NCBI RefSeq assembly: GCF_025465275.1
Contig: NZ_JAODNK010000075.1
Location: 1 to 64,000 of the forward strand
Length of the DNA stretch: 64,000 nucleotides
Origin: Nocardia sp.
GTDB lineage: Bacteria > Actinomycetota > Actinomycetes > Mycobacteriales > Mycobacteriaceae
Reading direction: 5' to 3'
Part shown: piece after piece, positions 43,899 to 52,635 of the stretch
Layout: every line of letters begins with the position of its first letter
How positions within the stretch are numbered: the stretch's first letter is position 1
Notes under the pieces: model-generated
Seen by the model: the letters and a program-made list of their open reading frames with translations, nothing else
Database searches by the model: none
What the model was told of the DNA's origin: nothing
Made by a program: the position numbers and the translations under genes

Positions 43899-44666
43899 AT
43901 GACTGCTCTGGATAATGCGTCGATCGCCTTGCGGGCCAAGTTGTTGCGGGAAAGCCGACAGCTGATCGATGAAGCGGTCGAGCTGGAGCGGGTGCGCGAG
44001 ATCGAGGCCGCGCGTGCGCTCCGGCGGCGAGCCTCTGATGTGAAGCAGGAATACACCAAGACGCTGCCCGATATCGCGGTGGCGCGTTGCCCGGAAACCG
44101 GTGCGGTCGTGGAGTATCCGATCGACATCGTCGACTTCGACGGCTGGTACTGGGATTCCGGGAATCCGTGGCGGCGGTCGCCGACGGTGCCGAAGAATTG
44201 GCTGACCATGTCCGGCGCGGCAAGGCTGAGCGAGCCGGTGGCTTTTGCGCCTTTCAGGTGCCAACCGGGGCCCGGTCTGCCGTACGTGATTCCGCGGATT
44301 CTGGCGAACGAGGGTGTACGCGCAGTGCTCAATCAGGTTCCTGTCGGACCCCACATCGGATGGACCATCAGCTATTTCGGGCCGCGACCCGAAGGGGTCA
44401 AGCTGGAGAACACCTGGGGGTCGAATGTCTACGACATCTACAGCGACGACGGTGAATGGCTCGGCTGGGGTGAACACGAATCCGATGTAGGCGAATACGA
44501 TTTCGACCTGGCGCCCTGGCTCGAGTCCGAGAAACTGCTGTGGATCGCACCGGGTGATCCGGAGGTACAGCTGAATGCCGGAGCTACGGGATGCCCGTAT
44601 ATCGGCCTCGAGGGAGAGCACCGCAAAGCCGGGATCTTCCGCGGCGAGCTGCGGCGCAACGACTGA
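43899..44666 (+). CDS. Unknown protein, 250-residue family (copy 1)
   Basis: 255 residues. A helical start is followed by a conserved core also present at 53954: ARCPETGAVVEYP with FDGWYWD, LTMSGAARLSEPV, PF..PGPGLPYVIPRIL, then GWTISYFG, LENTWGSN, DFDLAPWL and LLWIAPGD, closing with CPYIGLEGEHRK. Soluble, rich in Trp and Pro. The gene follows its 129-residue partner after only 6 bases. The pairing is kept at both loci, so the two products probably act together. I do not recognise the family and assign no function. Confidence 0.8.
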   Translation: MTALDNASIALRAKLLRESRQLIDEAVELERVREIEAARALRRRASDVKQEYTKTLPDIAVARCPETGAVVEYPIDIVDFDGWYWDSGNPWRRSPTVPKNWLTMSGAARLSEPVAFAPFRCQPGPGLPYVIPRILANEGVRAVLNQVPVGPHIGWTISYFGPRPEGVKLENTWGSNVYDIYSDDGEWLGWGEHESDVGEYDFDLAPWLESEKLLWIAPGDPEVQLNAGATGCPYIGLEGEHRKAGIFRGELRRND

Positions 44667-44872
44667 GATCCGCGCCCGCACCGCACGAGAAATGTGCACT
44701 GCGGGGGCCGGCGGTTTATGGCCGTGAGGTAGCGGTACCGCCGATGAAGGTCTGGGCTTCGAACGTGTCGTTCACATCACACCCTATCGAGAGACCACTC
44801 GTAGGACGCGTCAGCCAGTCCGACCAGTAGGCTGGGCGAATTCCATAGTCATGTCATCACGGGGGTTGCACA

Positions 44873-45277
44873 GTGACCGAAGCGACAGCTGGTGGGTTGA
44901 AGCCTGTCGGGATTTATCGCGAGATGTATGGGGAGGTGCGCGAGGAGCTGCCGATGTTGCAGAACTCCCACACCAGTCGGCGGGTAGAAGATCGAAACCT
45001 GGTGGCGGAGTACATGAAGACGGCAACGCCGGTGTTCGATGTGCCGGGGGATGTCACCGATCTGCTCGATACCGCCGAATCGATCCGCAGTGGGCCGTCG
45101 CTGGTCTCGGATGGGGAGTGGATCTGGCGGGTCGATTCGATCCACTATTTGGAGAACTACGCGCTGGATATTCCGGTCGAGTTTCTCGATCATGTGCGGG
45201 GCCGGAACTACCAGCCCAGCGGCGATGTCGACGTGTCCGACCCGAAATTCGACGCCGCGATCGCGGCCTATTTCTAA
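44873..45277 (+). CDS. Unknown protein, distant relative of the 129-residue family
   Basis: 134 residues from GTG 44873 with GGGGG 8 bases upstream. Its second half, DGEWIWRVDSIHYLENY to GRNYQP, lines up with the DGVWIWSGAVPHYLRKHG to HIVGRNCE part of the family at 43503 and 53565, while the N-terminus differs. It is followed after 14 bases by a 174-residue gene, a pair arrangement that parallels the other loci. Function unknown. Confidence 0.75.
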   Translation: MTEATAGGLKPVGIYREMYGEVREELPMLQNSHTSRRVEDRNLVAEYMKTATPVFDVPGDVTDLLDTAESIRSGPSLVSDGEWIWRVDSIHYLENYALDIPVEFLDHVRGRNYQPSGDVDVSDPKFDAAIAAYF

Positions 45278-45291
45278 GCGAGGAGCCGTTC

Positions 45292-45816
45292 ATGGAGCCA
45301 CTACCTCTGCCGCCGTGGATGAATCACGCTGATGTGGACAAGCAGCGGGAGATCGACGAACAGACCGCGGCGCGAATGGGAATCACCGTCGAGCGATTAC
45401 ACGAGATCGACGGGCAGATCGCGGCAGATATGCGCGCCCGTGAGGCGTTGAGCGACTCCGAGCGCATCGTCGATGAAAATCCGAAGTTCAACAAGGGGTT
45501 CGGACCGGTGACACCGGAGAACACTATCGCGCCAGGCGAGGTGCGTGCTCATTACGAATCGTCAGAGCGAGCTCCGATGGGTTGGGATCCTGAGGTGTTT
45601 GCGCGAATCCGCGCCGAGTCCGATGCCGAACAGGCCGCGCTGACACCCGAGCAGCGCGAGAGATTCGCCAAACTGGATTGGGACTACCTCGACGGTCTCG
45701 ACGACTCCGACAACTATGCGCCCGACAGCTTGCAGGACAAGATGCGCGATGTCCCTGGATTCGACAAAGATCTGAATCCATTTCCGCTCACCGGGAAACC
45801 AGAGGAAAACCAGTAA
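45292..45816 (+). CDS. Unknown acidic protein
   Basis: 174 residues from ATG 45292 with GAGGAG 7 bases upstream. The product is strongly acidic, with a helical first half (RLHEIDGQIAADMRAREAL) and a C-terminal segment of Asp/Pro-rich character (LDWDYLDGLDDSDNY). No signal peptide or membrane segment. It follows the gene at 44873 in an operon-like arrangement. I do not recognise it. Confidence 0.7.
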   Translation: MEPLPLPPWMNHADVDKQREIDEQTAARMGITVERLHEIDGQIAADMRAREALSDSERIVDENPKFNKGFGPVTPENTIAPGEVRAHYESSERAPMGWDPEVFARIRAESDAEQAALTPEQRERFAKLDWDYLDGLDDSDNYAPDSLQDKMRDVPGFDKDLNPFPLTGKPEENQ

Positions 45817-45970
45817 TCCGACGATCCGATCGCGAACGGCAGCAACTCTGCCCGTCGATCGATGGCTCGGCAGAACGACGGCGATGCCGACCGTACGGCC
45901 GGTCTAGGATCAGCTTTGCCACTGTTCGGAGTTCGGAGAACCCGCTTGCCAGAGGAGAGCCGAGGAAGCA

Positions 45971-46081
45971 ATGGTCGCCTGGATCACCAGCGCAGAGGGC
46001 CTGATAACCGTTCGCGCGGGGGACGGCCGATTGCATCTGCCGAGCTACCTGACCGAGCAACTGGAGGACCCCCGAGCATGA
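45971..46081 (+). CDS. Small 36-residue ORF coupled to the nucleoside hydrolase gene
   Basis: ATG 45971 has GAGGAA 5 bases upstream; the product starts MVAWITSAEGLITVRAG and contains RLHLPSYLTEQLEDP. The codons are mostly G/C-ending in the biased manner of real genes, and its TGA overlaps the next start (ATGA). It may be a real small protein, a leader that couples translation, or the end of a lost gene. Confidence 0.5.
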   Translation: MVAWITSAEGLITVRAGDGRLHLPSYLTEQLEDPRA

Positions 46082-47076
46082 CGAATGGCGAGAACCCCTC
46101 GGACTTTTCGACCAACAAGCTGCGCGATACTCTGGTTGATCAAGCCAGAAGCGTCGGTCTCCACGACAGGGCGGACGCACTGGCCGCCCTGCCGGATATG
46201 CTTCCACCGCTCTCGACCATGCCACTGATCGTCGACACCGACATCGGTGGCGACCCGGACGATGCTGTGGCGATCGCAGTTGCCGCCGGACGGCCAGAGC
46301 TGGCCCTCGTCATCACCAGCGACGAGCACCGAGGTCGCCGCGCCAGACTCGCGCGACATCTGCTCGACCTGCTGGGCCGACCCGATGTGCCAGTTGTCGC
46401 CGGCAAAGATCTGGGAAATGAGAAGTACTGGGCAGCAGACGGACTCGTTCCAAATGAGGTACCAGAGCAGAGCGACGACCTCCTCGCCGCAGTCCAGCAG
46501 GTGTTGGCCCGAACCGACAGCAAAGTACGCTGGCTTGGCATCGGCCCCATGTCGAACCTTGCAAGAGTCGTCACCGAGATTCCAGACGCCACAGCACGAC
46601 TGATCGTCACGCAGATGGGCGGCGGTCTTAACTACCGACACAACGACCGCGCCGAGCACAATATTCGACTCGACGTGGCCGCAGCGCGAGAGGTGTTGCG
46701 CGCCGGGCCGCGAATGTGGATTGTGCCGTCGGACGTAACCTTTCATCCTGACAACGAAATCGACTCGAGCTCAGCCGAATACGAATTGCTCGCAAAGTCC
46801 GACGGTGCGGGTCTGCTGATCCGTGCCCATATGGATCAGTGGTTCGCGAGCTTTCATCCAGGCACCATGCAGCACGACGCGATGGCTCTCGCGCAAGCCT
46901 TGGGGCTCTCGTTCCTGCGGTTCGGTCGCGTCAACGTGGGCCTCGACGAAATCGGAAGGATGACCGCTGGCAAGCACCAAGTCTCCCTGACACGTTCCGT
47001 GGACTACGCGGCATTCCGATCGTGGTTGCTGAACCGCCTCGACCAGGTGCTGAGCCACAACCCTTCGACGACTTGA
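46078..47076 (+). CDS. Nucleoside hydrolase-like protein (IUNH family)
   Basis: 332 residues from ATG 46078 (GGAGG upstream); an earlier ATG at 45862 in the same frame has no support. The motif LIVDTDIGGDPDDAVAIAV at about residues 42-60 is the Asp-rich calcium and ribose site of the inosine-uridine nucleoside hydrolases, and the usual later elements are present: WLGIGPMSNLA, TQMGGGLNY, and a HDAMALA segment that supplies the last Asp. The family cleaves the N-glycosidic bond of ribonucleosides. There is a helical N-terminal extension of about 40 residues. No signal peptide. In this island it could be a salvage enzyme or part of the toxin-related cargo; nothing decides. Confidence 0.82.
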   Translation: MTNGENPSDFSTNKLRDTLVDQARSVGLHDRADALAALPDMLPPLSTMPLIVDTDIGGDPDDAVAIAVAAGRPELALVITSDEHRGRRARLARHLLDLLGRPDVPVVAGKDLGNEKYWAADGLVPNEVPEQSDDLLAAVQQVLARTDSKVRWLGIGPMSNLARVVTEIPDATARLIVTQMGGGLNYRHNDRAEHNIRLDVAAAREVLRAGPRMWIVPSDVTFHPDNEIDSSSAEYELLAKSDGAGLLIRAHMDQWFASFHPGTMQHDAMALAQALGLSFLRFGRVNVGLDEIGRMTAGKHQVSLTRSVDYAAFRSWLLNRLDQVLSHNPSTT

Positions 47077-47166
47077 TGGGGCAGTCGACTCGAAATATAG
47101 AGTCCCCTACATCTGGCGAGAGCAACTTCGGCCACCGGCCGGAGAGGATGCATTGAGAGGCGACGA

Positions 47167-47877
47167 GTGTTCCACGAACGCAACACCTGCCACTTCTGTG
47201 GTCGATTCGTTTTGGAAGTCGAAGGGTGGGCGGAGTCGGTTCAGCCGTACCACGTGATCCTGGCTCCCTGGGACGATGAAGCCAATTTCTTCGAAGGGTC
47301 GTTCCACCTGGAATGTGTACGCAGGTTTGATCGCCGGGTAGAGTTCCGGGCAGCGGTCGTCGACTGGATCACCTGTGTCAATGACCAGGTCACAGTTCTC
47401 GGCGAGGACGGGCAGAACCACGGGATTCCGCGTACCGGACTCGGTTTCACGAACCTCGTCGCCGAGCTGCCTACCGGGGAGATATATGAGGATCCGAGAT
47501 TCAATCAGTGGGTGCTCGTCGAGTACGCGGGGCCATTCCATTTCCTCGCACTGAAGACCGCGGAGGCACTCGGACGGGGGGAACGAGTGCGCGGCAACGA
47601 GGGGCAGCGAGCGGTCGTCCTGCCCGGGGATCCGGGCGCGGAGATCTCGGCGTGGAGTTTGATACACCTGCTCGACTTCTTGGCCGTGCACGATTTGTAT
47701 CAGCCGATGCTGGATGCGTTCGAACCCGATTATGAGTTCTGGGATGGCGGCCAGGGGAGAGCCGGATTCATCCTGAACTACTCCCTGTCGGCCTTGCGTC
47801 CGATCCCGGAGGATGTCAGTGAGTTCTTCCGCCGATACCTGCCCTCGTATGTGCTCAAACGGCTGGAGGACGCCTGA
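47167..47877 (+). CDS. Unknown protein with N-terminal zinc-binding-type Cys motif
   Basis: 236 residues from GTG 47167 with GAGAGG upstream. It opens with NTCHFCGRFV and has FHLECVRRF at about residue 45, a C-x2-C plus H-x2-C pattern suggesting a structural zinc. The rest is a mix of strands and helices with Tyr/Phe-rich C-terminus. Soluble, no signal. It lies alone between the nucleoside hydrolase and a convergent small gene. I do not recognise it. Confidence 0.7.
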   Translation: MFHERNTCHFCGRFVLEVEGWAESVQPYHVILAPWDDEANFFEGSFHLECVRRFDRRVEFRAAVVDWITCVNDQVTVLGEDGQNHGIPRTGLGFTNLVAELPTGEIYEDPRFNQWVLVEYAGPFHFLALKTAEALGRGERVRGNEGQRAVVLPGDPGAEISAWSLIHLLDFLAVHDLYQPMLDAFEPDYEFWDGGQGRAGFILNYSLSALRPIPEDVSEFFRRYLPSYVLKRLEDA

Positions 47878-48097
47878 AGTCAGAGCGGTCGAAAGCGGTC
47901 TGCAGCAACAGAATTACAGCTGTGGTCCGCTAACGGGCGATAGAAACCCCCTGGTCTGGTCGCGCCAGCGTTGACCATCTGCGTACGGCGTTGGCCGGGA
48001 GGTCGAAGTAGGCAGTCGATGGCACCCGGAGGCGCGATGCCGATGCCCTCCCCACCCAGCGGAGAGGGATGACAATTAGTCCTCGCGCAGTGCGTAC

Positions 48098-48385
48098 CTA
48101 CTGCGAACGCTTCGATCGCGCTTCACGCTCGGCGAGATCGCGCTCGAGCTCCGCCTTCCAGCGCGCGGTATTGCTGCCGTCCAGCTGTCCGGCGAAGGCC
48201 CGGCGGGCGGCCTCCACAAGTTCCTCTGTGGCGTTCGGATGAGCGCGGGCGATCGTCTCCAGGGCACCTTCGGTTTCGTCGTCGAGCCCGGTCCCAGTGG
48301 GGATCCCACGCCCCGCCAAAACCTGTGACAATACGCGCTCGAAACTGCTCTGCAACTGTTCTCTGGTGGGGTAGCCACGCCGCAC
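48098..48385 (-). CDS. Small protein of the AGQLDGSN family (copy 1)
   Basis: 95 residues from GTG 48385. Conserved blocks are R-R-G-Y-P-T-R-E-Q-L, TGLDDETEGAL, AHPNATEELVEAARRAFAG, then QLDGSNTARW and a charged tail. Helical throughout, no signal or membrane segment. Other copies are at 48615, 49118 and 60761. No known family name. The fourth copy follows a large effector, which hints at a link to these toxins. Confidence 0.75.
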   Translation of the reverse strand: MRRGYPTREQLQSSFERVLSQVLAGRGIPTGTGLDDETEGALETIARAHPNATEELVEAARRAFAGQLDGSNTARWKAELERDLAEREARSKRSQ

Positions 48386-48614
48386 GTTCGGTCATCTCCT
48401 CTGTCGAACGGACCTTCAGCATTACACACCGTGCCCGAGAACCGATCTACGAACGACTAGGAAGCGTCGACCGAGTTCGATCTACCTGTACCACCAGCGG
48501 ACTATCTTCAAGTAGTGCGTCGCCGTAGGCGAGAGTCTGTACCTGCCCGGTGAAAATCACTGCCTGCTTGAGGGATTAGCCCGCAAACAACACCCGACGA
48601 CGAGACTGTCGCGA

Positions 48615-48893
48615 TCAACCTGAACGCTCTTCACGCTCGGTGAGCGCGCGATCTCTTTCTGCCCGCCAGCGTGCGGTATTGCTGCCATCCAATTGCCCGG
48701 CGAAGGCACGGCGAGCTGCCTCTACGAGATCGTCGGTGACATCCGGCCCGGCGCCGGCGATCGCCCACAGGGCATTCTTCGTCTCTTCGTCCAACCCGGA
48801 ACAGCTGAGGAGACCACCGCCCGACAGGATCCGCGACAGTAGGTAGTCAAAACTGTCCTGCAATTGCTCCTTGCTGCGTCGACCACGCTGCAC
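48615..48893 (-). CDS. Small protein of the AGQLDGSN family (copy 2)
   Basis: 92 residues from GTG 48893 (GGAGGG 9 bases upstream); the open frame extends to 48983 without homology. It shares the EQL start, the ELVEAARRAFAG-like block (DDLVEAARRAFAG) and QLDGSNTARWRAE with the neighbours, but the linker after the second helix is less conserved (CSGLDEETKNALWAI). Confidence 0.73.
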   Translation of the reverse strand: MQRGRRSKEQLQDSFDYLLSRILSGGGLLSCSGLDEETKNALWAIAGAGPDVTDDLVEAARRAFAGQLDGSNTARWRAERDRALTEREERSG

Positions 48894-49117
48894 GCCCGAA
48901 TCACCCTCCGTTGAACTGATCTCAGCATTACATATGGCCGCCCATCGCACGGCGGGCGAAGTCGTGAGAAGCGATAACCGCACAGCGCTCGTGCGACGAA
49001 AACCGCTGCAGGAAGCATTGTTGGAAGTCGGCTGATAGAAAACGAGACGTGGTCGGTCCGTAGGCAGCCGGGTCGACAGGACGACGCGGAGACCATCGAT
49101 CGGAAGGGAGGGACGGT

Positions 49118-49402
49118 GTGCGGCATGGACGTCCCAGTGAGGAACAGCTGAAGCTGAACTTCGAGGATATGTTGACGCGGGTTCTGGAAGGACGTGGTCT
49201 CCGGACCGAGACCGGGCTCGACAGCCCCACTAGGGCCACGTTGACGGAGATTGCCCGAGCGCACCCGAATGTCACCGACGAGCTTGTGGAGGTCGCACGT
49301 CGCGCCTTCGCCGGGCAACTGGACGGCAGCAACTCCGCGCGTTGGCGTGCCGAGACGGACCGGATGCTCGCCGAGCGAGCGGCGCGATCGAAGCGCTCAT
49401 AA
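49118..49402 (+). CDS. Small protein of the AGQLDGSN family (copy 3)
   Basis: 94 residues from GTG 49118 with GGGAGGGA upstream, on the opposite strand to copies 1 and 2. It has TGLDSPTRATL, AHPNVTDELVEVARRAFAG and QLDGSNSARWRAE. The identical C-terminal R-S-K-R-S shared with copy 1 points to recent duplication with inversion. Confidence 0.75.
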   Translation: MRHGRPSEEQLKLNFEDMLTRVLEGRGLRTETGLDSPTRATLTEIARAHPNVTDELVEVARRAFAGQLDGSNSARWRAETDRMLAERAARSKRS

Positions 49403-49434
49403 TTGAGGGCGTCTACATGGAGTGATGACCAACC

Positions 49435-49638
49435 GTGGCGCTACTGATCTACTTCCGCCAGATTCGCGATGACCCCGCCGAGGTGGAGTACTGGTTCGGG
49501 GAGACCCGCGAACACCTCAGCCGCACCCCTGATCATACAAAAGGCCGAGAAGATCACTCGCACGCCACCGTCGGTCACATCATGCGCCGAGCTACGCGCG
49601 AAAAGGCATGGCCTGCACACGGTGTGATTGCTTCTTGA
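49435..49638 (+). CDS. Small conserved protein with a probable compensated frameshift
   Basis: 67 residues from GTG 49435. The start MALLIYFRQIRDDPAEVEYW and the end EKAWPAHGVIAS look like those of a small actinobacterial family of about 75 residues that I recall as opening MALLIYYR. The middle is off: just after SRT the next frame reads LIIQKAEKITR, the expected continuation, while this frame gives Pro/His/Gly-rich residues. An extra C in the CCCC run at 49526-49529 with a second change nearby would explain it. The gene may therefore be damaged in the middle. Confidence 0.55.
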   Translation: MALLIYFRQIRDDPAEVEYWFGETREHLSRTPDHTKGREDHSHATVGHIMRRATREKAWPAHGVIAS

Positions 49639-49972
49639 TCGACGGTCACTGTTGGAGACTGGATCAATTGGGCTGCACCGCTGATTCAGCGGCGTAAATC
49701 GCTGATCTATTGGCGATCCTGACCCGTTCCAGGACACGTCCTCATGGTCGGGCGGGTCACCGTTCCAGGAGAAGAACCCAGTCGACCCACACTCCGTGCG
49801 GACGGCGGCCGGTGCCGATATGGTCAGCGGCAGGCTTGAGAGTCGCTCCCGCAGTGCGCTATCCGCTCAATCGCACCGAGCGGGTCAGTAGTCCGCGGCC
49901 CGGTGTGGTGTCACTGCGGGCCTTGCGCGATCAGTGATCGGGCTGCGAGCAGATCGCAGGGAGGGGATACGG
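49639..49972. other. Intergenic region before a substrate gene
   Basis: No gene with supporting codon usage on either strand. It contains a perfect 15-base palindrome at 49678 and the ribosome binding site GGGAGGGG before 49973. It probably holds the promoter of the substrate-EspG operon. Confidence 0.5.
49678..49692. promoter_or_regulatory. Perfect 15-base palindrome, possible operator
   Basis: CCGCTGATTCAGCGG is a perfect inverted repeat around one base, about 290 bases upstream of the substrate gene. The same palindrome, read on the other strand, occurs at 50132-50146 inside that gene. Two exact copies in 470 bases may mark a regulator site, or the second may be a coincidence of codons. 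Confidence 0.3.
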
Positions 49973-51703
49973 ATGGCCGAGGACAACGCCCTGACCGGCC
50001 TGCGAAACGACGCACACGCGGGTATCTTCTTCGATGCTGCCGCAGCGAGCACGATGGCCCAGCAGTGCGCAGGCATGCTTTCCGCGGTGGACTCGGCTAT
50101 CGGCGTATTTCAGCGGGCAAAAGAGGTACAGCCGCTGAATCAGCGGAGTTCGGGCGCCAAGCTGGCTGACAAGTTCAATGCTGTCGCAAGGAATCTGATC
50201 GACACGGTGTTGAAGGATCACAGGCAGGTTCTCACCGCCATGGGCGAGTCGTTCGGGGCGGCCGGTCAGATATTTACCGGCGTCGATCAGGCGTCGGCCG
50301 ACGTGTTCAAGAACGGAACGTTCACCGATCAGCAAGCGACCCTTGCCTTTCAGAAGTACCGTTCCGTCAGTGGCCAACCTGGTCTGGCGGTACAGGCAGG
50401 CGAGCAGCCGAGTCTGGCGGTATCCGCGACCGGGCAACCGGGACTTGCAGTGCAACCCGCCGGACAACCCGGATTAGCCGTGCAACCCGGCGGACAACCC
50501 GGACTGGCAGCACCGGCGGGTACGCAACCCGGCACGAACCAGTCGACCGTACTAGCCGGCGCGAGGGACAAGGTTGCGCTCGACTCGGCGGGGGTCGAGC
50601 CGGAGTACAGCGCGCAATACGAGTGGGACGACTTTCATAATCATTGGGACTACGTCGATGGGCAGCGGATCGGCGATCAGCTCACGAATCTCGCGCAGGA
50701 CTGGCTCACGGCTCAGACCTATTTGGGGTCTCAGTCGAACACCTTCCGGAGTGCCACCGAGAAGTACCTCCAGGACTATCAGGGATCGGCCGCGACCGAC
50801 GAACAGGTTTGGGCGTCACCGGCTGCGAAGATTGCTAAAACCGCGGTCCAGAAGTATCTCGAGAATCTGGGCGCGCTGACCGGTTCGATGGAGTACATGA
50901 GCACCAATCTCACCTCCGCTCAGAGCTGGCTCACCAACCTGCAGAACCACCTGCCGCACAAGAGCATTGCCGACACCTACCCGGATACATCGCACAAGGC
51001 AGAAGTCGAACAAGCGATGAAGGCCATGCGGCAGGCGTGGGAAACCTATTACGTCGCGGGCGTCAAGGATTCCAGCGCCAACATTCCCATCCTGCCCGAC
51101 CCGAGATCTACGATCGCGGCGCCGACGGCGAAGGTCGATACCGCTCCGGCGCAACAGGGGAATCGCTCGCAGGGCGGCGACAATTCGAACGATGCCTCGA
51201 ACCCGAACCCGACCACTCCCGACACGACAACGGACACCACAACCACCGATCAGACCCCCCAATCTCTGATCACACAGGCCGGCGCGGTGATACAAGCGGG
51301 CATCCAAGCCGCCCAATCGGCTGTGGAGAAGGCCACAACGGCCGTTCAAGACGGTCTGAAAACCGGCACCGACACAGCTCAGAGTTTGCTCAACCAGCAA
51401 CTGCAGCAACTGGGCCTGATCCCGGGTGGTGGCAGCCCGTCCGGAGGGTCACCCGGCGGCGGAGGCCCCGTCAGCAACCTGGTCGGTACGCCGCCGAATT
51501 CTCAACTCTTCCCCCGCGCCGCCGGTCCGGTGACGACGGACGAGTCGACGATCGTCAGCACTCCGAGCGCCGGGTTGGCGGCGACCACTACCGGGTCCTC
51601 CGGCCCGACGGAGGAGCGTGCCGAATTCCTCACGGCCGGTCAGCATCTCGGGGAGGTGCTCGGAGAGCTGTCCGACGCCATCACACCGGTTGCCGAGCAA
51701 TGA
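49973..51703 (+). CDS. Large ESX substrate-like protein partnered with EspG (plus-strand copy)
   Basis: 576 residues from ATG 49973 with GGGAGGGG upstream. Residues 1-130 are an Ala-rich helical region; a tandem GQPGLAVQ repeat follows at about 134-186, then a second helical domain rich in Trp and Tyr (YEWDDFHNHWDYVDGQR). The C-terminal half is Thr/Pro/Gln-rich and ends with the L-F-P-R-A block and EERAEFLTAGQHL shared with the proteins at 24387 and 57602. Its stop overlaps the EspG start (ATGA). I infer an ESX substrate with its own chaperone; the activity is unknown. Confidence 0.8.
   Translation: MAEDNALTGLRNDAHAGIFFDAAAASTMAQQCAGMLSAVDSAIGVFQRAKEVQPLNQRSSGAKLADKFNAVARNLIDTVLKDHRQVLTAMGESFGAAGQIFTGVDQASADVFKNGTFTDQQATLAFQKYRSVSGQPGLAVQAGEQPSLAVSATGQPGLAVQPAGQPGLAVQPGGQPGLAAPAGTQPGTNQSTVLAGARDKVALDSAGVEPEYSAQYEWDDFHNHWDYVDGQRIGDQLTNLAQDWLTAQTYLGSQSNTFRSATEKYLQDYQGSAATDEQVWASPAAKIAKTAVQKYLENLGALTGSMEYMSTNLTSAQSWLTNLQNHLPHKSIADTYPDTSHKAEVEQAMKAMRQAWETYYVAGVKDSSANIPILPDPRSTIAAPTAKVDTAPAQQGNRSQGGDNSNDASNPNPTTPDTTTDTTTTDQTPQSLITQAGAVIQAGIQAAQSAVEKATTAVQDGLKTGTDTAQSLLNQQLQQLGLIPGGGSPSGGSPGGGGPVSNLVGTPPNSQLFPRAAGPVTTDESTIVSTPSAGLAATTTGSSGPTEERAEFLTAGQHLGEVLGELSDAITPVAEQ
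50372..50530 (+). repeat. In-frame tandem repeat encoding GQPGLAVQ units
   Basis: Five imperfect units of about 27-30 bases, each encoding G-x-Q-P-[GS]-L-A plus a short spacer, lie in the linker between the two helical parts of the substrate protein. Such repeats change copy number easily. Confidence 0.7.
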
Positions 51704-52473
51704 CAGCGTCCTGGCAGTTCGCTGAAGCCGAGTTCTACGTCCTGTGGATGGATCAGACGGGAGAGGAACCGCCCGAACCGTTTGCCTTCACGTCGGCGAC
51801 CAGGACCCCGGAAGACTTCCACAGCGAACTGCGGGAGGCGCGTAGGCGCCTGAACCACAAGCTGGACAGCGACTTCCACCGCGTCTTCGACACACTCTCC
51901 CACCCCGACCTGTACCTGACCGCCTACGGGTGGAGCCAGCAGGACCCCTGGGGCGCGGACTCCCAGATTCGTGTGCGCGCGGTCAGGAAAGGTCCGAAAG
52001 GTTATGTGATAAGCCAGCTTCCGGGTGCGACATATTGGCGTCGCGGCGGGTATACCGTTGTCGAGTGCGACCCGCTCCAGCTGTCCGATGCCGTCGCCGC
52101 GGCCATGCCGTCCGCTCCGCGCGGCCGCCGGGGAGATTTAGCCCTCGCCTCTCGGGATGAGAACCTGGACTATGACTTCGGCCATTCTGGCATCGCCGCA
52201 CGATCGGACTCCCCGATATCGCGAAGCGCCGAATTCCTCGAAACTCCGATCACGACGGCGGGCGTTGTCCACATCGTCCAGGGCAGCTCGGTCTTCGGCC
52301 CTCGCGGCATCGCTCGCTTCGAAGTTCGCTTCCGAGACCTCGCCGACGACGGCCGGTACGCCATCACCTCGAACCCGGAACAGGCTCTCGCCGTGGACGA
52401 ACCACGATTCGCCTCGGTGCTCGACGATTACATCGCAGCGGTCATTCAGAGGATCGATGACGAACGCGGCTGA
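51700..52473 (+). CDS. EspG-family chaperone, paired with the substrate at 49973
   Basis: 257 residues. It opens MTASWQFAEAEFYVLW, the same pattern as the paralogues at 23611 and 56820, and contains HIVQGSSVFGPRGIARF and RDLADDGRYAI near the C-terminus. The ATG overlaps the substrate stop, so the two are co-translated and probably form a dedicated pair. No signal peptide; cytosolic. Confidence 0.85.
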   Translation: MTASWQFAEAEFYVLWMDQTGEEPPEPFAFTSATRTPEDFHSELREARRRLNHKLDSDFHRVFDTLSHPDLYLTAYGWSQQDPWGADSQIRVRAVRKGPKGYVISQLPGATYWRRGGYTVVECDPLQLSDAVAAAMPSAPRGRRGDLALASRDENLDYDFGHSGIAARSDSPISRSAEFLETPITTAGVVHIVQGSSVFGPRGIARFEVRFRDLADDGRYAITSNPEQALAVDEPRFASVLDDYIAAVIQRIDDERG

Positions 52474-52610
52474 CCGTGCGGATCGCTCCTCAACGAAGTA
52501 GCGAAAACACTGCCACGGCACCGTAGATCACCGCGCACCGAACCGGCGCCGAAATTCAGCGATGCCATGGAGTACGAGGATTGGCCGTCGTCGCAGGACC
52601 GCGGTGGGCC

Positions 52611-52628
52611 CACCAGCCGGGGCTGGTG
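52611..52628. terminator. Hairpin between convergent genes
   Basis: CACCAGCC pairs with GGCTGGTG around a 2-base centre. It lies between the convergent stops at 52473 and 52636, with no U run on either strand, so it is a weak candidate for a bidirectional terminator. Confidence 0.4.
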
Positions 52629-52635
52629 AACTGGC

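Noticed and set aside
45862..46077. An N-terminal extension of the nucleoside hydrolase
   Set aside because: Arg/Gly-rich, no ribosome binding site, and it overlaps the small ORF that has better codon bias; the ATG at 46078 has GGAGG upstream.
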